Shown here: piece by piece, positions 1 through 13,154 of the stretch
Layout of the letters: each line of letters begins with the position of its first letter
How positions within the stretch are numbered: the stretch's first letter is position 1
Assembly (NCBI GenBank): GCA_947652605.1
Contig: OX393577.1
Span: 55,700,108-55,764,107, forward strand
DNA length: 64,000 nucleotides
Reading direction: 5' to 3'
Source: Elmis aenea
Taxonomy: Eukaryota; Arthropoda; Insecta; Coleoptera; Elmidae
Notes under the pieces: model-generated
The model's input: the letters and a program-made list of their open reading frames with translations, nothing else
Database searches by the model: none
What the model was told of the DNA's origin: nothing
Program-made: the position numbers and the translations under genes

Positions 1-11
1 AGTAAAAAAAT

Positions 12-169
12 AAGACTTGTACAGAAATGGATTTTAAAATTTGCGCTTTTCATATGGTGCAAATGTGGGATAAGTAGGGCTTAGAAAAATAATTTCTATA
101 AGCCCTACTTATCCCACATTTGCACCATATGAAAAGCGCATCTTTTAAAACCCATTTCTGTACAAGTTT
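12..169. repeat. Near-perfect palindromic MITE-like hairpin
   Basis: Two arms of about 75 bases (roughly 12-88 and 97-169) are reverse complements with few mismatches and almost no loop. The outer ends read GACTTGTACAG and CTGTACAAGTTT. No coding potential. The element lies at the window edge, so its left flank and any target duplication cannot be assessed. It is probably a foldback or MITE-type element; superfamily unknown. Confidence 0.7.
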
Positions 170-180
170 TTTTTTTTACA

Positions 181-2200
181 TTTTTGCACATATCCCCTTC
201 TTGCACCAAGGTCTTCAATTAAGTTTATGATTGTTGAAAGTAGACGAAACGTCTAATACAAAAGCAATTGGCGCCCAAAAATTAAAAATTGTTACAAGAA
301 AGTGCTTTAAATTTGTTAATATCTCAAAAAATGAAATGGAACAAAACAGCGAAAACTATTTTTTTTTTGTTTTCCTGGATAATTTTTAAGTTTAATTTCT
401 TTTACGATTTAATTTAGCACCATATTATGCAACTTTGTCCCAATCTAACACACTTTGTATCGCTTAAAATAAGCAAGGTACTTGCATAAGTTAAGTCTCC
501 TAGTTTTACACAAAAGAAAACATCTGCAAGTTTACATATATCTAAAAATTGTAAAAGTAATCAGGTTGTAAAAAACAGTATAAGATTCGCCGCAATTTTA
601 TGATTCATTTTTTATTATAAAGAACGTCGTATTTATTTTGTGTTCTAATATTAAATAACGGATGTTGATAACATTAAAACGATGTAGCAATTGTTTTAAT
701 AGCGGTTAATCACAAACATTAATTATTATGTGAAACAAAACAAAAAAACTATACTCGGATTCAAAAACTTTGCACCATTTTACTTGCAAGGATGCGCGTT
801 TGCGCGCATTAGTAAATAGGAAATTTTAAATTTTGTCTCTGACGGTTTCATGGCCAACGCGATCGCAAAATGACCTTTTTATACCTATTTTTCAGTGTTT
901 CTCCTATTTTTCCGAAGGAAATGCCCAGTGGCACGTAAAACTTTAAAAAACATTTAGTTTGATGCAATAAACTCAGTTTAGGTTTTCGCCTAACTCAAGA
1001 TTACCAAATTTCTAATTTCCACTGTTGATAATAAGTAAGTTATGGATAAAATTTAAAATTGACGTTTTTAAAATTTTTCAGGATATTACAAGAATTAGAT
1101 ATTTTCAGTTTAGAGTCCAACTAAGTACGTAAAAATACAATTCTTTGCTATTTTAACCAGCATACTAACGGTTTCCAAAATACCAATGTTCTCTTAAATC
1201 TTTGTTTAGTGTTTAAATTAATTTAAATCTTCTAGTTTAAATAACAGCTCCTTTGTCAAAAAAACAATAAGTAATATAAATACGTATGTATATCAACAAC
1301 AAAAAACAATTAAATATTATAGTTTATTCACATTTGTCTAAAATTATGAACATATTTGTGTTTTATATTTTTTAAATAATCTTAATCATTGTTACTAATA
1401 CGATATTACACTTAAATAACAATAGGTACGAAAGATAAATTTTTTAAACTACGTATTTTTGGACATATAAATTTAGGAAGTTATGGTTATTATTATTTTT
1501 TTTTTAAGAAACAAACGACAGTGACAAAGCTATCTTTAAATGCAAGTAAACTCATCAAAATAAAATTAAAATAGTTCACTATAAAATTAACAAAAAAAAT
1601 GTCAATTTTTAATACCACGAAATTTCGTTAACGTACTTTATTAAGAACACATTTTTGTGTTAGTTACTTTTGCCCTAGGTATCTTTGACGATTTTAAAAA
1701 ATTTTTATTAAGCACGTTTTAGTTGTACAACAAAAATAATGCAAATACATATATATTTAACGGTACTACCAACGCGTAACCTTCGAATTGATAATAATAA
1801 GTTTCAGCGTATCAATTTCATATTTTTTTAATCACAGTGCCATTACATAGTTTACACTCAAGTTTGCTTTAATAGATAACAAAAATTCCATTCTAGTAAA
1901 ACTATTGTTTTTTCAACAAAGAATAATAGATCTACGTTACATCCTTCACGACTAATCCCTAATAACACCAGTTTATCGATATTGTGCATTTAGGAAATTT
2001 CCGGTAATCAAACGGAAATAACAGCTAGAACTGATCGATTCATTTTTAATTAAAACGGGCTTGGTGCTGGAGAAAATGGCAAGGATAAAGCCGAGGTATG
2101 TCTTGGTAATTTCAAACAAAACTATGCACTTGCAGGTATTCATTTAAAATCAGCAATATGTAAAAATGGGCAATTAAATATCTGCAACATAATCTAGAAA
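181..2200. other. AT-rich intergenic or intronic DNA, nothing recognised
   Basis: No long open frame, RNA gene or clear inverted repeat was seen. Short poly-A and poly-T runs are frequent. It may be part of a long intron of the leftward gene proposed at 20,030-20,135, but nothing in the stretch proves this. Confidence 0.5.
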
Positions 2201-2209
2201 TTCTATACT

Positions 2210-2910
2210 AGGAACTGGAAAAAATCAATATGAAAATAAATACCGAAAAAACTAAAACTATGATCGTTACAACAGAGAACAAACGACATAACATCACTGT
2301 AAATGGGCTCAGGTTGGAACAGGTAGGAAGATTTAAATATTTATGAGTGATCATAGAGAAAAATGGTGGAATGGATAACAAAATAAGCGAAAGGAAAGGA
2401 CATGTGGGAAGAATGTTTAACAGTTTAAGAACAACATGTTTTGGAAATAGACAAGTCCTTAAACAAACAAAAGTGGAAGTGGTAAAAAAGGTAGCAACAC
2501 CGGCACTTTTATACGGAAGTGAAACGTGGACACTCACAAACAAAAATAGTAGCCGTAGGAATGCAGCAGAAATGCGGTTCCTAAGAAAAATCCAATGAAA
2601 AACCCAAAAAGATAGAATCAGAAATGAAACATACAGAGAACATTTAAAGATAAAATCAGTTGAAACAAAAATACAAGAAATACAGCTGGGATGGTTGGGT
2701 CACATTTATAGGATGAAAGAAGAAAGGTTAACCAGTAAAGCCTATGAAGCAAGATCACAGGGGGGAAAAAAAAGAGGTAGACCGAAAAAAACCTGGCAAG
2801 ACGAAATAAAATAAGCAGCAACGGATAGAAACATCAAATACAAAGACAAATAAAAGCTAGCACAAGATAGAAAAACATCGAAAAAAGTCAGCACAAGACA
2901 ACTCAACAGT
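2210..2910 (+). pseudogene. Decayed LINE reverse transcriptase 3' part (RTE/CR1-like)
   Basis: The plus strand encodes the thumb and C-terminal region of an insect non-LTR reverse transcriptase. Recognisable blocks in order are a KTKTM-type segment near 2240, a VNGL.LEQV..FKYL segment near 2300-2345, VEVVKKVATPALLYGSETWT near 2475-2530, AAEMRFLRKIQ near 2565, and LGWLGHIYRMKEERL with RGRPKKTW near 2690-2790. In-frame stops interrupt it after FKYL, after RKIQ and near 2813, so it is dead. The endonuclease and the finger and palm parts are absent, which fits 5' truncation. Family placement is from memory of such tails and is approximate. Confidence 0.75.
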
Positions 2911-3289
2911 CCTACACCTAACAGTAGAAGGACTCATGACTAAATAAAGATATTCAAAATCTGTTTGGAATTAAAAGATGTAATCCAACTGTCTACGGAA
3001 ATATAAACTGTTCGTTTATTGATCACTCTAGTGTAAATAAAAATACAAGAAAATAAATGGTACGAATGACCTTTGCTGTACTCTTCTTTCCCTACATGTG
3101 TAGAGGAAAGAATTCCGAAGCTCATCTACACTGTGTTAACAAATACAAAAAAAAAAAAACGAGGAGAAAAGCAGTATCCAAAAATGAGACGAAAGATCTT
3201 CTGTTGAAATACTGGATCTTATTGATTTATTTAATTACAAAATGTGATCATCGTTGGCAACGCCATTTATCTAAACTATATTGATTTAC

Positions 3290-6200
3290 ATCGTTAAAAC
3301 AAAGGTTTCCAAATTCCCGAATTTTTAGAACCATGGGAATGAAAAATCTTAGTTATCGGGAATTCTAGCGAATTCCCTTTATCATCTTCCTCATTTAATT
3401 TTCGTAGAACACCAATCATGGAAAATAAAAAATTATAATTTGATTTACCAGAGCTAAAATTAGCTCATGTCTGGCGACATTCTTTGAAACTAACCGTGGA
3501 AGTTTTCACCTAGATATTTTCCGGCATTGCTGGCAATGTAACTGTTGGATCGCGATAATTGGGAAAAATGTTTAAGAGATACATTGCGAGTAAGTACGAT
3601 TGTGGATACTGATGATTTAAAATGAAATTTTTTCGATTTCCGGAAATTTCCGATTTTCTTCGGGATTCGGGAACGGGAAATCGTAAAAAAAATAGATAAC
3701 GGAAGGAAAACTTTAATTTAAACGTAAGAATGGTAAAATTGCATCTTTATTATAATTAATGACAAAATATTTGCAGGGAAACGATAAAATTACAACTTTC
3801 TTGTTTTTTTTCTTTTAATTGTTCCTAAATTACCGCCGTCTAGGTCTACGTTCATAGCTGACTTGAAAATATTACGTTGCTCTAATAATTAACAATAATA
3901 ATGCCATATCTTGGAATACTTATATAAATTGTAGGTATAAAACAGACTTTTGTTTTTGAAGAAAAATTAAATTTTTTTAAGACTGCCTAAAAAAATATTT
4001 AAGAAGATTAAGTTATCGATGTTTAAAGTTTGACGCCCTGCCTAATATTTTAAAAATGTAGCTAGTGCAGGTGTTTATAATCTATTGTCAATCTAACTTT
4101 TAAACGAATTTCTCCTGCCTTTTCAAAGTTTCTAAATGTTGAAAATCTTTGAAAGTGCTGTATCGCTCAAAATTTTCATAAAAATGTATATTGCACGAAA
4201 ACGGTTGACTTTAGGCCCATATAACCTCATACATTGTGTAGTAAATTGGAAGGAAAATCTAAAACTATACAGAGTGTTCCATCTGAAATTTTGAGTCCGT
4301 TTACACTTGAACTTGAAGCCTTATTGCAACCTCAATATTTTCATTAAATCCCAAACATACTATAATGGTCAGATACCAAATTTCATTGTAATACCTCCAA
4401 TAGTATTATAGACTCTAGAGTCTAGACATTTGCCTGTTTTCATACTTTTGCGCAGCACTGCATAAAAAATAGGGGTATTATCTGAGGTACAAAAATACCA
4501 CAGAAACCACAGAATTACTTTACAGTGTGAGACGCTCCTCTCACCAGATAACATTGCAATCACATATTCTGTTTAACAAATATAATTGCATTTAAAACAA
4601 AAATAAAAATCTGTAAATTACCTCAGCAGATTCAAAAGCGCAAGTAATTAATAGCATTTTACCCATAACTATAGTGTACCAATTGTAAAGCACAGTTTGT
4701 ATTGTACAAACGATTGCCCTAACAATTTTTTATATTTACAAACCAATAGTGGACAATTCTTACTCACACTTACCTGTATCATGTTCATAAAACCAAAAAA
4801 TAATAAAATTTTATTATAATCGGAGTATACTGTTCAAGCAAGGATACAAAAAATGCAGTAAAAGCTTAGGTTAATTAACCGGTAGTAACTGTAACAATAA
4901 AAAAATTAATAGCTGCAGAAAATAACACCGGTAGCGTTTGCGAAAGTATATAAACATTGCGAAAGAGCGACCTTGCCCGTATTTTGACCTAGAAATTCTA
5001 TTCCTCACCCCACGTAAGGCTTCAGACCAATTACAACGCCATAATTATTAATGGGGCAACAGAGGTTACCGGAAAAGAACCAAAGGCTAATTGTAGCATA
5101 TCATGTAACTTCTCAAAACCTGAATTCTGCATGAATTTGCAATAAAACAGAATTTTAGCGAGAATGCCAAGGCCAACCGGTCTGGAGTTGAAAACAGAAA
5201 GCGCAAAGATCTCAACATTCTCGAATAGCAAATGAAAGTAAAACTACCGTTAAAAATTAATTCTATTAATAACGCTACGTTATGGTATGGCAAAAAAGCG
5301 AAGTCGGCCATAAAACAAAAGAATTACCACAGCAATAAAATCTTTATACAAAGAAGTCGATAAAGTACTCAAAAACAGTATCTTCGTCAAAAGTGATTTA
5401 AAAAAAAATACAATTTTGAAAAACAAAAATTTCAATGATTTATTTATTAATAATAACAAAATGTCATTCGATAAAAGAAGAAGGGCTTTTTTTTGTATTT
5501 AAAATAATAAAATTTCGAATTTTCGCTCAAAGCCAGAAATTGCTGAAACATTTTCAAGATCCTTCAAACAAAACAAATACCTAAAATGCCCCAATATTGC
5601 GAACAATTACCAAAAGTATACACCAATACATTACTAAACCTAGTTGATCTAAATTACAATCACTATATTTATTTGTTTATAGATTAAAATTATCGCGTGA
5701 TCTTTAATAGTAAAGTGCAGATTGTAATTGTAAGTAAAATTTTGCAATTTTAATTCTGAAACAAAAATAAAATATCTAAGCAGACGATATTAGATACTGA
5801 TCAATCCACTTCACTTGTTACCAGTGGTTCTCAATCATGATAATGCAACTGAGATGTGTCACAAATATTTGTTTTGAATGACAGTTAAAAACATAGGATT
5901 TACAACCGTTTTTTAAAAATGAAATACTCTGTGTGTATTAAAGATTACCATGGAGTCATCAATACGCTCTCTTGATTAAAGTGCACATGGAAGTCAGGTG
6001 CTGCATAATATGAGAATGTGCTGATATTTATGTACTACGATCAAATTTTTAAGTTGAATTAAGGCAAAAAAATTAAGTATTAAAGGTTTATAATAACCAC
6101 AACTGATGATAAAAGTACTACTAATAATTTCATCAACTTAGCATTCAGAGAAATATTATGATTAATTTAATATTCAATTACTTTATGGCCGTAAAATACA

Positions 6201-6470
6201 TATACGTTTTTGAGAAATACAGTCTGTTCTATAGAATGGGCCCAAGACTAGAGCGACTTCAACTGCGATTTAACCATCAACAAACCTTACATATTTATTA
6301 AATGGGACAGTCTTAGTAACTACAACTTGGCGAAAAAAAAACCTTTTAAACACCTTCATTTATTTGTTGTGACAACACAGACATTTTTTAAAAATTGGTT
6401 GGTATAATTCTTTTGGTGTATTCTTGTAGAACATTTTAAGTACTTTTCAACGGTCTAGACTTTGCACACA
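3290..6470. other. AT-rich non-coding stretch with one transposon-end relic
   Basis: No gene was found. At 4365-4461 a segment runs from GGTCAGATACCAAATTTCAT to CATACTTTTGCGCAGCACTG. A related segment lies at about 38,030-38,100 and ends TTTTGCGCAGTACTG followed by TA. Ends of this kind resemble Tc1/mariner termini, so both are probably solitary ends of one family. The rest (for example 3300-3720, rich in GGGAATTC-like and GGAAATTTCC-like words) is unassigned. Confidence 0.45.
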
Positions 6471-6474
6471 ATTC

Positions 6475-7445
6475 AAGGAAAAACTGCGAAAAAATCTGGA
6501 GGTGATTCCTTATCGAAAATTAGGGTCTTTTATATATATTTTTTCCTTAAAAGTCTCCTTTCGGAGTTACACCCCCCTAAAGGGAAGCGGTAAAATTTTG
6601 TTTTTATTTCATTTCTCAAATTTGGATAAATGTAGGAGAATGATATTTGGTATAGGTATGTTTCATACTTATTAAAATGTTTCCTATAGTAATATTTTAG
6701 ATCATCTCCGACCTTCACAGGGGGCTAAAAGTGCGACCCCTGTTGGTTTTTTATCAGAACTTTTTGGTGGGTTAAAATTTTGCAGTTTTTGAGTAAAAAA
6801 TAAAATAAGTAAACATGCACCATTAAAATATTCCAATATAAAACGATTCATTTTGGTGGTTACCATGGTTTGTTTATGTTCGTACTGGGTATAAGTGACG
6901 GGTGTAATTCATTTTGACGTTTACGCGGCGACAACGCTAAAACGTCTGTCTATTCTAACCAATATGAACATAAACAAAGCATGCTAACCACCAAAATTAA
7001 TCATTTTATACTGAAATATTTAACGGTGCAAGTTTACTTATTTTATTTTTTACTCAAAAACTGTTTTACGAGAAAAGTTAAAAAATAAAAAACGTTTCTA
7101 AATAAATCAAGCGTTAAAAAATATTTTTAATTGCAAAATCTCAACCCACCAAAAAGTTCTGTTAAAAAACCCACAGGGGTCGCACTTTTCAGCCCCCTAT
7201 GAAGGTGGGAGATGATGGAAAATATTACTATGGGAAACCTTTTAATAAGTATAAAACATCTACCAAATATCATTCTCCTACATTTATCCAAATTTGAGAA
7301 ATAAAATAAAAACCTAATTTTACCGCTCCCCTTTAGGGAGGTGTAACTGCGAAAAAAATACGTCTAAGGAAAAAAATTTATATAACATAATTTTCGATAA
7401 GTAATCACCTCCCAAATGCTTTCGCATTTTTTACGAAACATCCTG
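6475..7445. mobile_element. Long inverted-repeat non-autonomous transposon, about 0.97 kb
   Basis: The left arm (about 6480-6900) and right arm (about 6960-7440) are reverse complements over about 430 bases. Shared blocks include GGAGGTGATT.CTTATCGAAA, the TTTACCGCT/AGCGGTAAA block, AGGGGGCT..AAAGTGCGACC and the segment with GAACATAAACAAA. The right end reads TTTTTTACGAAACATCCTG followed by TA, typical of TA-inserting elements; the left terminus has eroded. It carries no coding sequence. Open frames inside it are chance products of the arms. Confidence 0.8.
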
Positions 7446-8159
7446 TATAATATCAACACAATTAAATGTATTTAATGCCCAACTGCTAACACGATTACCC
7501 GCCAAAACGGTTAATCGACTCTCCATAGTATGGCATGTAAACGTCATCACGTGGTTACGACAAATAAAAAGTTGAGAATCACTGCTCTATTCTACACAAA
7601 GTTAACGGTTTAAGTAGTATTAAACACATGTTGACCTTTTCGATGAAAATTATACAAAATAGATATTAAATGGATATGCTGAATATTCTAATTCCAAAAA
7701 ATTATGCATGAATAACACGAGCAACGATTTTTTATTCTCTCTCTCTCTTTGACTTTCTGACGAAATTATAAACACACATTTTTATAAACTTTTGACAATT
7801 CATATGTTTTGGTACAAGGTCGGAAACAAATATTTCGCAAATGAAACTGCACACTTTTACGAAAATAAATGCAACCGTTTTACGAAATTCAACTTGAACT
7901 TGGGTATACTTTCGCAATTTGTAATTAGGGTCAATAATTTTTGTTGTTGCAAATTTTAACAAATCCGAGCAACCATCAAAACAAAACAGTTATAACTCTA
8001 GAACACAGTTACAAAGAGTCGAATGGGACATTCTAGATATCTAGATGAATTATTTTGAGCTTTATTACGATGTTTAATTCTTACAAAAAAATTAATAATT
8101 TTAAAAAAAGAGCTTTATATTTGTATACTTCTCCAGGTTGTTGGAATGAGGCACTACAT

Positions 8160-8510
8160 AGTAGATGAAAATTAATCCAGCAAAAACCAACATAATGGTA
8201 ACCCCAGGCTTACGAATAAGGAAGATGAGATAATAGAACAAGTGGATAACTTTACGTACCTTGGAGAAATCTTTAAGAGATGGTGAAATATCGAACAGGA
8301 TTAGTAGTGCAGAGAAATTATTCTGTCCTTAGAGCAAAAATTAAGTATCCAAAGCGATGAAGTTGAATTTGTATAATACAATATACATCTGTACTTTGAC
8401 TTATGTATGTGAAACCAAGGTGTTATCCACAAAAAACAAATCGATGCTGCAGGCTACATTGATGGGGCATTTGCGTAAGGTTGAAGATGTGACGAGACGA
8501 GATAAGCGTA
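8160..8510 (+). pseudogene. Second decayed LINE reverse-transcriptase fragment
   Basis: Translated in shifting plus frames this matches the same C-terminal reverse-transcriptase region as 2210-2910: an INPAKTNIMVTPG block, EQVDNFTYLGEI near 8240, NRISSAEKLF near 8300, a LTYVCETKVLSTKNKSML block near 8400-8450, and ATLMGHLRKVEDVTRRDK near 8455-8500. The usual YGSE is degraded to YVCE. Several frameshifts and stops make it non-functional. It diverges enough from the first copy to be a separate, older insertion. Confidence 0.55.
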
Positions 8511-8619
8511 AGAAATGAGGAAATAATACAATAAGAGAGTAAAACTTTTATTGCAAACAGTAAAAAAAAGTTAGTTCCGATTGTTTCGTCATCTGATTAT
8601 GATGGATGGAGATTAACAG

Positions 8620-10515
8620 ATCACCTAATAAGGGATGGGAGTACAAGAAAAACGGCTAAAGGAAGTTATTTCTTCTCATTACAATTTTCTTCTTTCAAAC
8701 CTAGCCACCTTGTAGTTTCGTCTATTAAGAAATTGGCACCGTTCTCAATTTCATCGAATTTATTTCCTACATCCATGATAAATTCGGCAAGTGATTTTAA
8801 AATATTTGTCTTGCAATTATTTGCTAGTACTCTTTATTTGTTGTTAAAACTTATTTCAATTCAAAAGAGTTGAGAGAACCAGCATTTTACTGAGAAAAAA
8901 TAACTCTATAATATACTGAAATTTGAAAAACATTGTTGGAGCTGTTTTCGAGAAACACTTTTAAAGTTTTGAATTTTTTAAATAATTTCATGAATTTAAA
9001 ATTTACAAAAAAAAGTTATAAAGGTTTTTTATAGACCCTAATATAGACTACAATCCTACATAAACAGAATATTTTTATCTATCACCGTTTTCTTGTAATT
9101 TTGGATTAACCTTACATTATAACTTAAAAACCCTGTACGTATATTAGTTATTATCTATAGGAAAAATCAACTAACTAAACGCCCTTTGTAATATACTTTT
9201 TAAGGCCCTGTTGGTAACTTATGTCAAAAATGTACATTTTTAACGTGTGGCGAAAATAGTCAAGACGGGTTCAGGGGGCCTCAAAACTTGTATCAATCGA
9301 AATTTTAAATTCGAAAATTTTCGCGATCACAATACTTTTTTCGTATGGCGAATATAAAAAGCGAGTGAGCCTGTTGCGATTACACGCGTATAACACAAAC
9401 AATCGTCTTTATAATAATACATGAATAATTAATTTATAACGTTTCCTTTACAAAAAGAAGAGCGATACTAAAAATACCAACCACACCAAAATCAAGTACT
9501 TAGAAACTTTTTTTCATTCGCACAGTTTGCATTTTGCAAAAAAAAGATCGACTGCATTTATTTAACTTAATAGTAGGAAAGTAAACGCACAAACAATTTT
9601 GAGTATTATTTATCACTTTTTCTCGCGGTCGAAAAGAAAATTTTATTGGTCGGCTATTAAGTACCTAATAGAACCTTTTGCTACCCGTTTGACGAACGGC
9701 AAATTGTCCAGATGAAGACCATCTGTGCATGAGATTCGCAAAATGTTTTTTTTTAAGCTTTCAACTTTCGGAGGCCCCTGATAATCGGACAATCCACCAT
9801 TGATTATACGCTTACAAAAAAAAGAACATTTTTCTATTATAAAGTTTCAAGTTGGCACTTGCACTTTGAAACGTTTATACAGAAATAGAATATGACGAGC
9901 GTTTCCTTTGTAAAATATGGATATCATTTTGCGATTAAGTGGTTTTTTCTTGTACACATCTACAACCAACAATCATTGAATGTTTCAGAGCCTTTAACGA
10001 TCTAAAAAAAATATTTCACAACCTATTAGGAGTTCATTGCAGTTGCGAAATTTTTCAAGTTCATCACAATCGCAATCCGACGAAGTCAAGTTCAATTCGG
10101 ATCGATCAATTTCAGACAAAGCACATTCCATTCACACACCTTTTAATTATTATATAAATTAAATTAGATATCTGCGTTTAAGCAATCGTTCTAAAAATAA
10201 AACGAGTATATTGATACTTCTTTTTTTCAAGTGATTGTGACAACCGAGTGAAATAACACCGACACATCGTTTACTTTCAAACGCCGTAAGGCAGTCTGTT
10301 TCCGGAATAAAAACGACTTATGACCGAAATTATTTAGAATGTTGTCAACACGTTACGTTTTAATTGTTTATCATTCAACTAAAACGTAATATTATAATTA
10401 TATAAGACAGTAGTAACAGCTTGCAACATATCTTGCGTTTACCTAGTAGTAGCTTAAATTTGTCGCGCAACTAGCGTGCGCTTGAGGCGATTGCACCGCG
10501 CGCCCGTTATGCTTT
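8620..10515. other. Non-coding stretch, no supported gene
   Basis: Contains only short open frames (up to about 72 codons, for example 9939-10,157) with no recognised motif. A short CG-richer patch at 10,460-10,510 directly precedes the piggyBac-like element. No promoter or RNA gene could be supported. Confidence 0.45.
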
Positions 10516-10519
10516 ATAA

Positions 10520-11119
10520 CCCTTTGGGACCCAATTTTTTTTTTCTGTGTTTTCAGATTATTTGGGAAGAATATGGGTTTTTAACAATAAATATGATAAA
10601 ATATTTTGGAAAAAACGAAAAATTTTACATTTCAAGAGCAAATAGGAATAGGGACAAATATATCCCAGTGGGATTTTTAATTGGGATATATATGTCCGAA
10701 TGGGAAAATTAATATACGATTCGTCGGACTCTTCACTGTTGTGGAATGGGTCCGCTTCTGAAGAAGACTTCCCAGAGAACGAATCTAATTCATTTGGTGA
10801 AGATACATCGTCTATATTATCAACAACTTTTTGAAGTTCAGCTTTTCAGTCAACTTCTTTCTCCACATAATGGAAAAACCATTGGGATATATATATAACC
10901 CACTCAAAAACCCTTCTGGGGCACATGTATCCCAGGCACAATTATTGAATCAAATTATGTGGTAAATCGACGTGCTCTGCTTGCAAAAACGTTTTGAATA
11001 CGTCACCAATAGTTGAAAAACCCCTTAAAAACACATTCCCATGTAAAACGGGACTTAGAAGGCTCTCTGGGCATTTCAGTATGCGTTGGGATCTATATAT
11101 CCCACTGGGGCCCAAAGGG
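10520..11119 (+). mobile_element. Internally deleted piggyBac-like element
   Basis: Terminal inverted repeats CCCTTTGGGACCC (left) and GGGCCCAAAGGG (right) bound 600 bp, and each side is flanked by ATAA. At about 10,715-10,835 the plus strand encodes an acidic, serine-rich tract (YDSSDSS...SEEDFPENESN...FGED) ending in a stop. This is like the acidic N-terminus of piggyBac transposases; the catalytic DDD domain is missing. Between the ends, at least five related words of the type GGGAYAxATATATCCC occur (near 10,650, 10,685, 10,885, 10,920 and 11,090) in both orientations and look like subterminal binding repeats. The ATAA flank departs from the usual TTAA. Confidence 0.6.
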
Positions 11120-11668
11120 ATAAAACAAATGCTGTGCCTAAACAGTCTGAGCAAACTTGGTAATAATTTTTTAAATACCTACTTTTCATTTATTTGTTTT
11201 ATTATGTCAAATTATTTATTTACACAGGTGTAGGAAATTAAGTTACAAAACACATGTAATTAATTGGTAGATTTGTAAAGCTAGTAGCTACCGTTCAATT
11301 TGCAAAGTAAACTTTCCGTAAACTTACTAAACCCATGTAGGTATCTATCTAATTAGTATTGGATTAATAACATAGGGACAGTGCATTATTAAATTTGCGT
11401 TTCGTGAAATATGAAGAAATTAAATTGTTTATGGCATAGCGTAACCAAACACAGTTACGATTTGCTAATTAAAACTGGAACAATGAAAATATCAGTGACG
11501 AAATAATTATCGGTGTTTCATGTCTATCGACTTAATTAAATTAAATAATTATAAACATTCAATTTTACGCACTTAAAAGCCGAATTTACAGAAAAATTAA
11601 GATGGAATATATACAATGTATACCAATCAAACTCTCGAATTTCTATCTACATAATAATAATTGTAGAA

Positions 11669-12371
11669 CAGGGGTCTCAAACACGAGGCCTGCGGGCCGC
11701 TTACGGTTCATTTGTACATAGGGATGTTCGGATGTTTGAGTTTTATAAAGGTTTACACTTTGTTTTTTGTTCATAGCCCATTTTTTGTTTTAACCTATGT
11801 TTATCTTTAAGAAAAAAGTAAAAACCTTCGTAACTTGCACATTATTAAAAACAAATACAACATCCCTTATATATTTTGAATGAAAAACAAAATAAAGAAT
11901 TTAAATAGGTCATAGCCAACTATAACTTCCATTTAAAAAAAGGTAAGTTTCTGCTCGGTTTCTGTCATAACTTTTTAACGGCGAGCGTAAGAATTTTTTT
12001 TTAGTGCCATCAACATTCTACATAAAATATATAAAAATTGTTACATTTTTTTCGATATTTACAACAATAACGGAGATATGACACATTATTAATATGACAA
12101 AAACAACTGTTTTTCGCTAATAACTCAAAAACGGGAAATGATAGAATATTTTTGAAAACGGTTCTGGGTTTGTTTCTGAAAAACTGCACATTTTTGTTAA
12201 TTTAACGGTTTTTCTATCTTGAACATTAAGCGAGATACCCATGTAATCCCATCAAATTTGGACCACCTTGTACATTCAAGCGATCAAAATTCTAAGTTTC
12301 GAAAGTGTTCGGACCGCTTACTACTTGGAAATCTTATGTGGCCCTCATAAATTTTGATTTTAAGACCCCTA
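11669..12371. mobile_element. hAT-type MITE split by a nested element
   Basis: The outer ends read CAGGGGTCTCAAAC on the left and GATTTTAAGACCCCTA on the right. The flanking 8-mers TTGTAGAA (11,661-11,668) and TTGTATAA (12,372-12,379) agree at 7 of 8 bases, as expected for an aged hAT target duplication. The interior includes a GGCCTGCGGGCCGC patch near the left end and GTGGCCCTCAT near the right. A member of the palindromic TA-family occupies most of the interior (about 11,738-12,270). Confidence 0.6.
11738..12270 (-). mobile_element. Palindromic TA-family MITE, copy 1 (one end lost)
   Basis: The right terminus ATTTGGACCACCTTG followed by TA matches the family end seen at 14,406-15,015, 32,128-33,450, 39,582-40,812, 42,893-43,411 and 62,150-62,634. 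Shared internal blocks include TTTTTAACGGCGAGCGTAA, CGATATTTACAACAATAACG and ACTCAAAAACGG. The left end is truncated. It is nested inside the hAT MITE and is therefore younger than it. Confidence 0.65.
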
Positions 12372-13154
12372 TTGTATAAGGGGGTCCATTTTAAATAAGA
12401 TTATTCAATAATTTTAGTTGTTCAGAAAGTCACACAAGATTAAATGCAATATTATTTTGCCATCTTTTAATGAGAATTCAGCCAAAAACAGTTGTTTTTT
12501 TTTTAAATCCTGCAAATTCATTAATTATTCACATATTAAAATAATATGAACAAGTTTTCTTCTAAGCTTTTGAGTTATACGTTATACCTAATGTGTTATT
12601 TTATGTTGTTTTCATAAAAACCGCATAGCGATTATATTGTGAGTTATTTTTTGTTAATGACTTGTAAGTTGATTGTGTCATAATACTAATGAGTAACAAA
12701 ATGCATATCAGAAACGATAAAATAATTGAAAACAATACAAATCATGAACAAGCACACCAGCAAATGAAACAACTTAATTTCGCCGATTATATCTGAAAGT
12801 AACTTCCAACAAGTGATTAGCAAATATTACTTAGGAAGTAATTATTGCATTTGTCAACGCAAAATTTTCAGAAATGTAATTTCTATACTTTTTCTTTACA
12901 AGTCCTTATATTTGTTTGGTTGACTGAGAACAACAATTATTCTTAAAAATCGAAAACAAAGAAATCTAAAATTTAGCAAAAATTTTGTTGTATTTCGACA
13001 AAGGATTTAGATATCCAAAATCTATTTTCGCCGTAAGATTAATTATAATAATTTAGTCCGATAATTATACTTAATTATTTTACAACTTAATCCAAATTGT
13101 ACCATAAATCCTCGTGTATACCATAATATAATGACTTAAAATAAATAAGATATA

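Noticed and set aside
9939..10157. 72-codon frame
   Set aside because: Composition and context fit chance; no recognised motif and no promoter or splice evidence.
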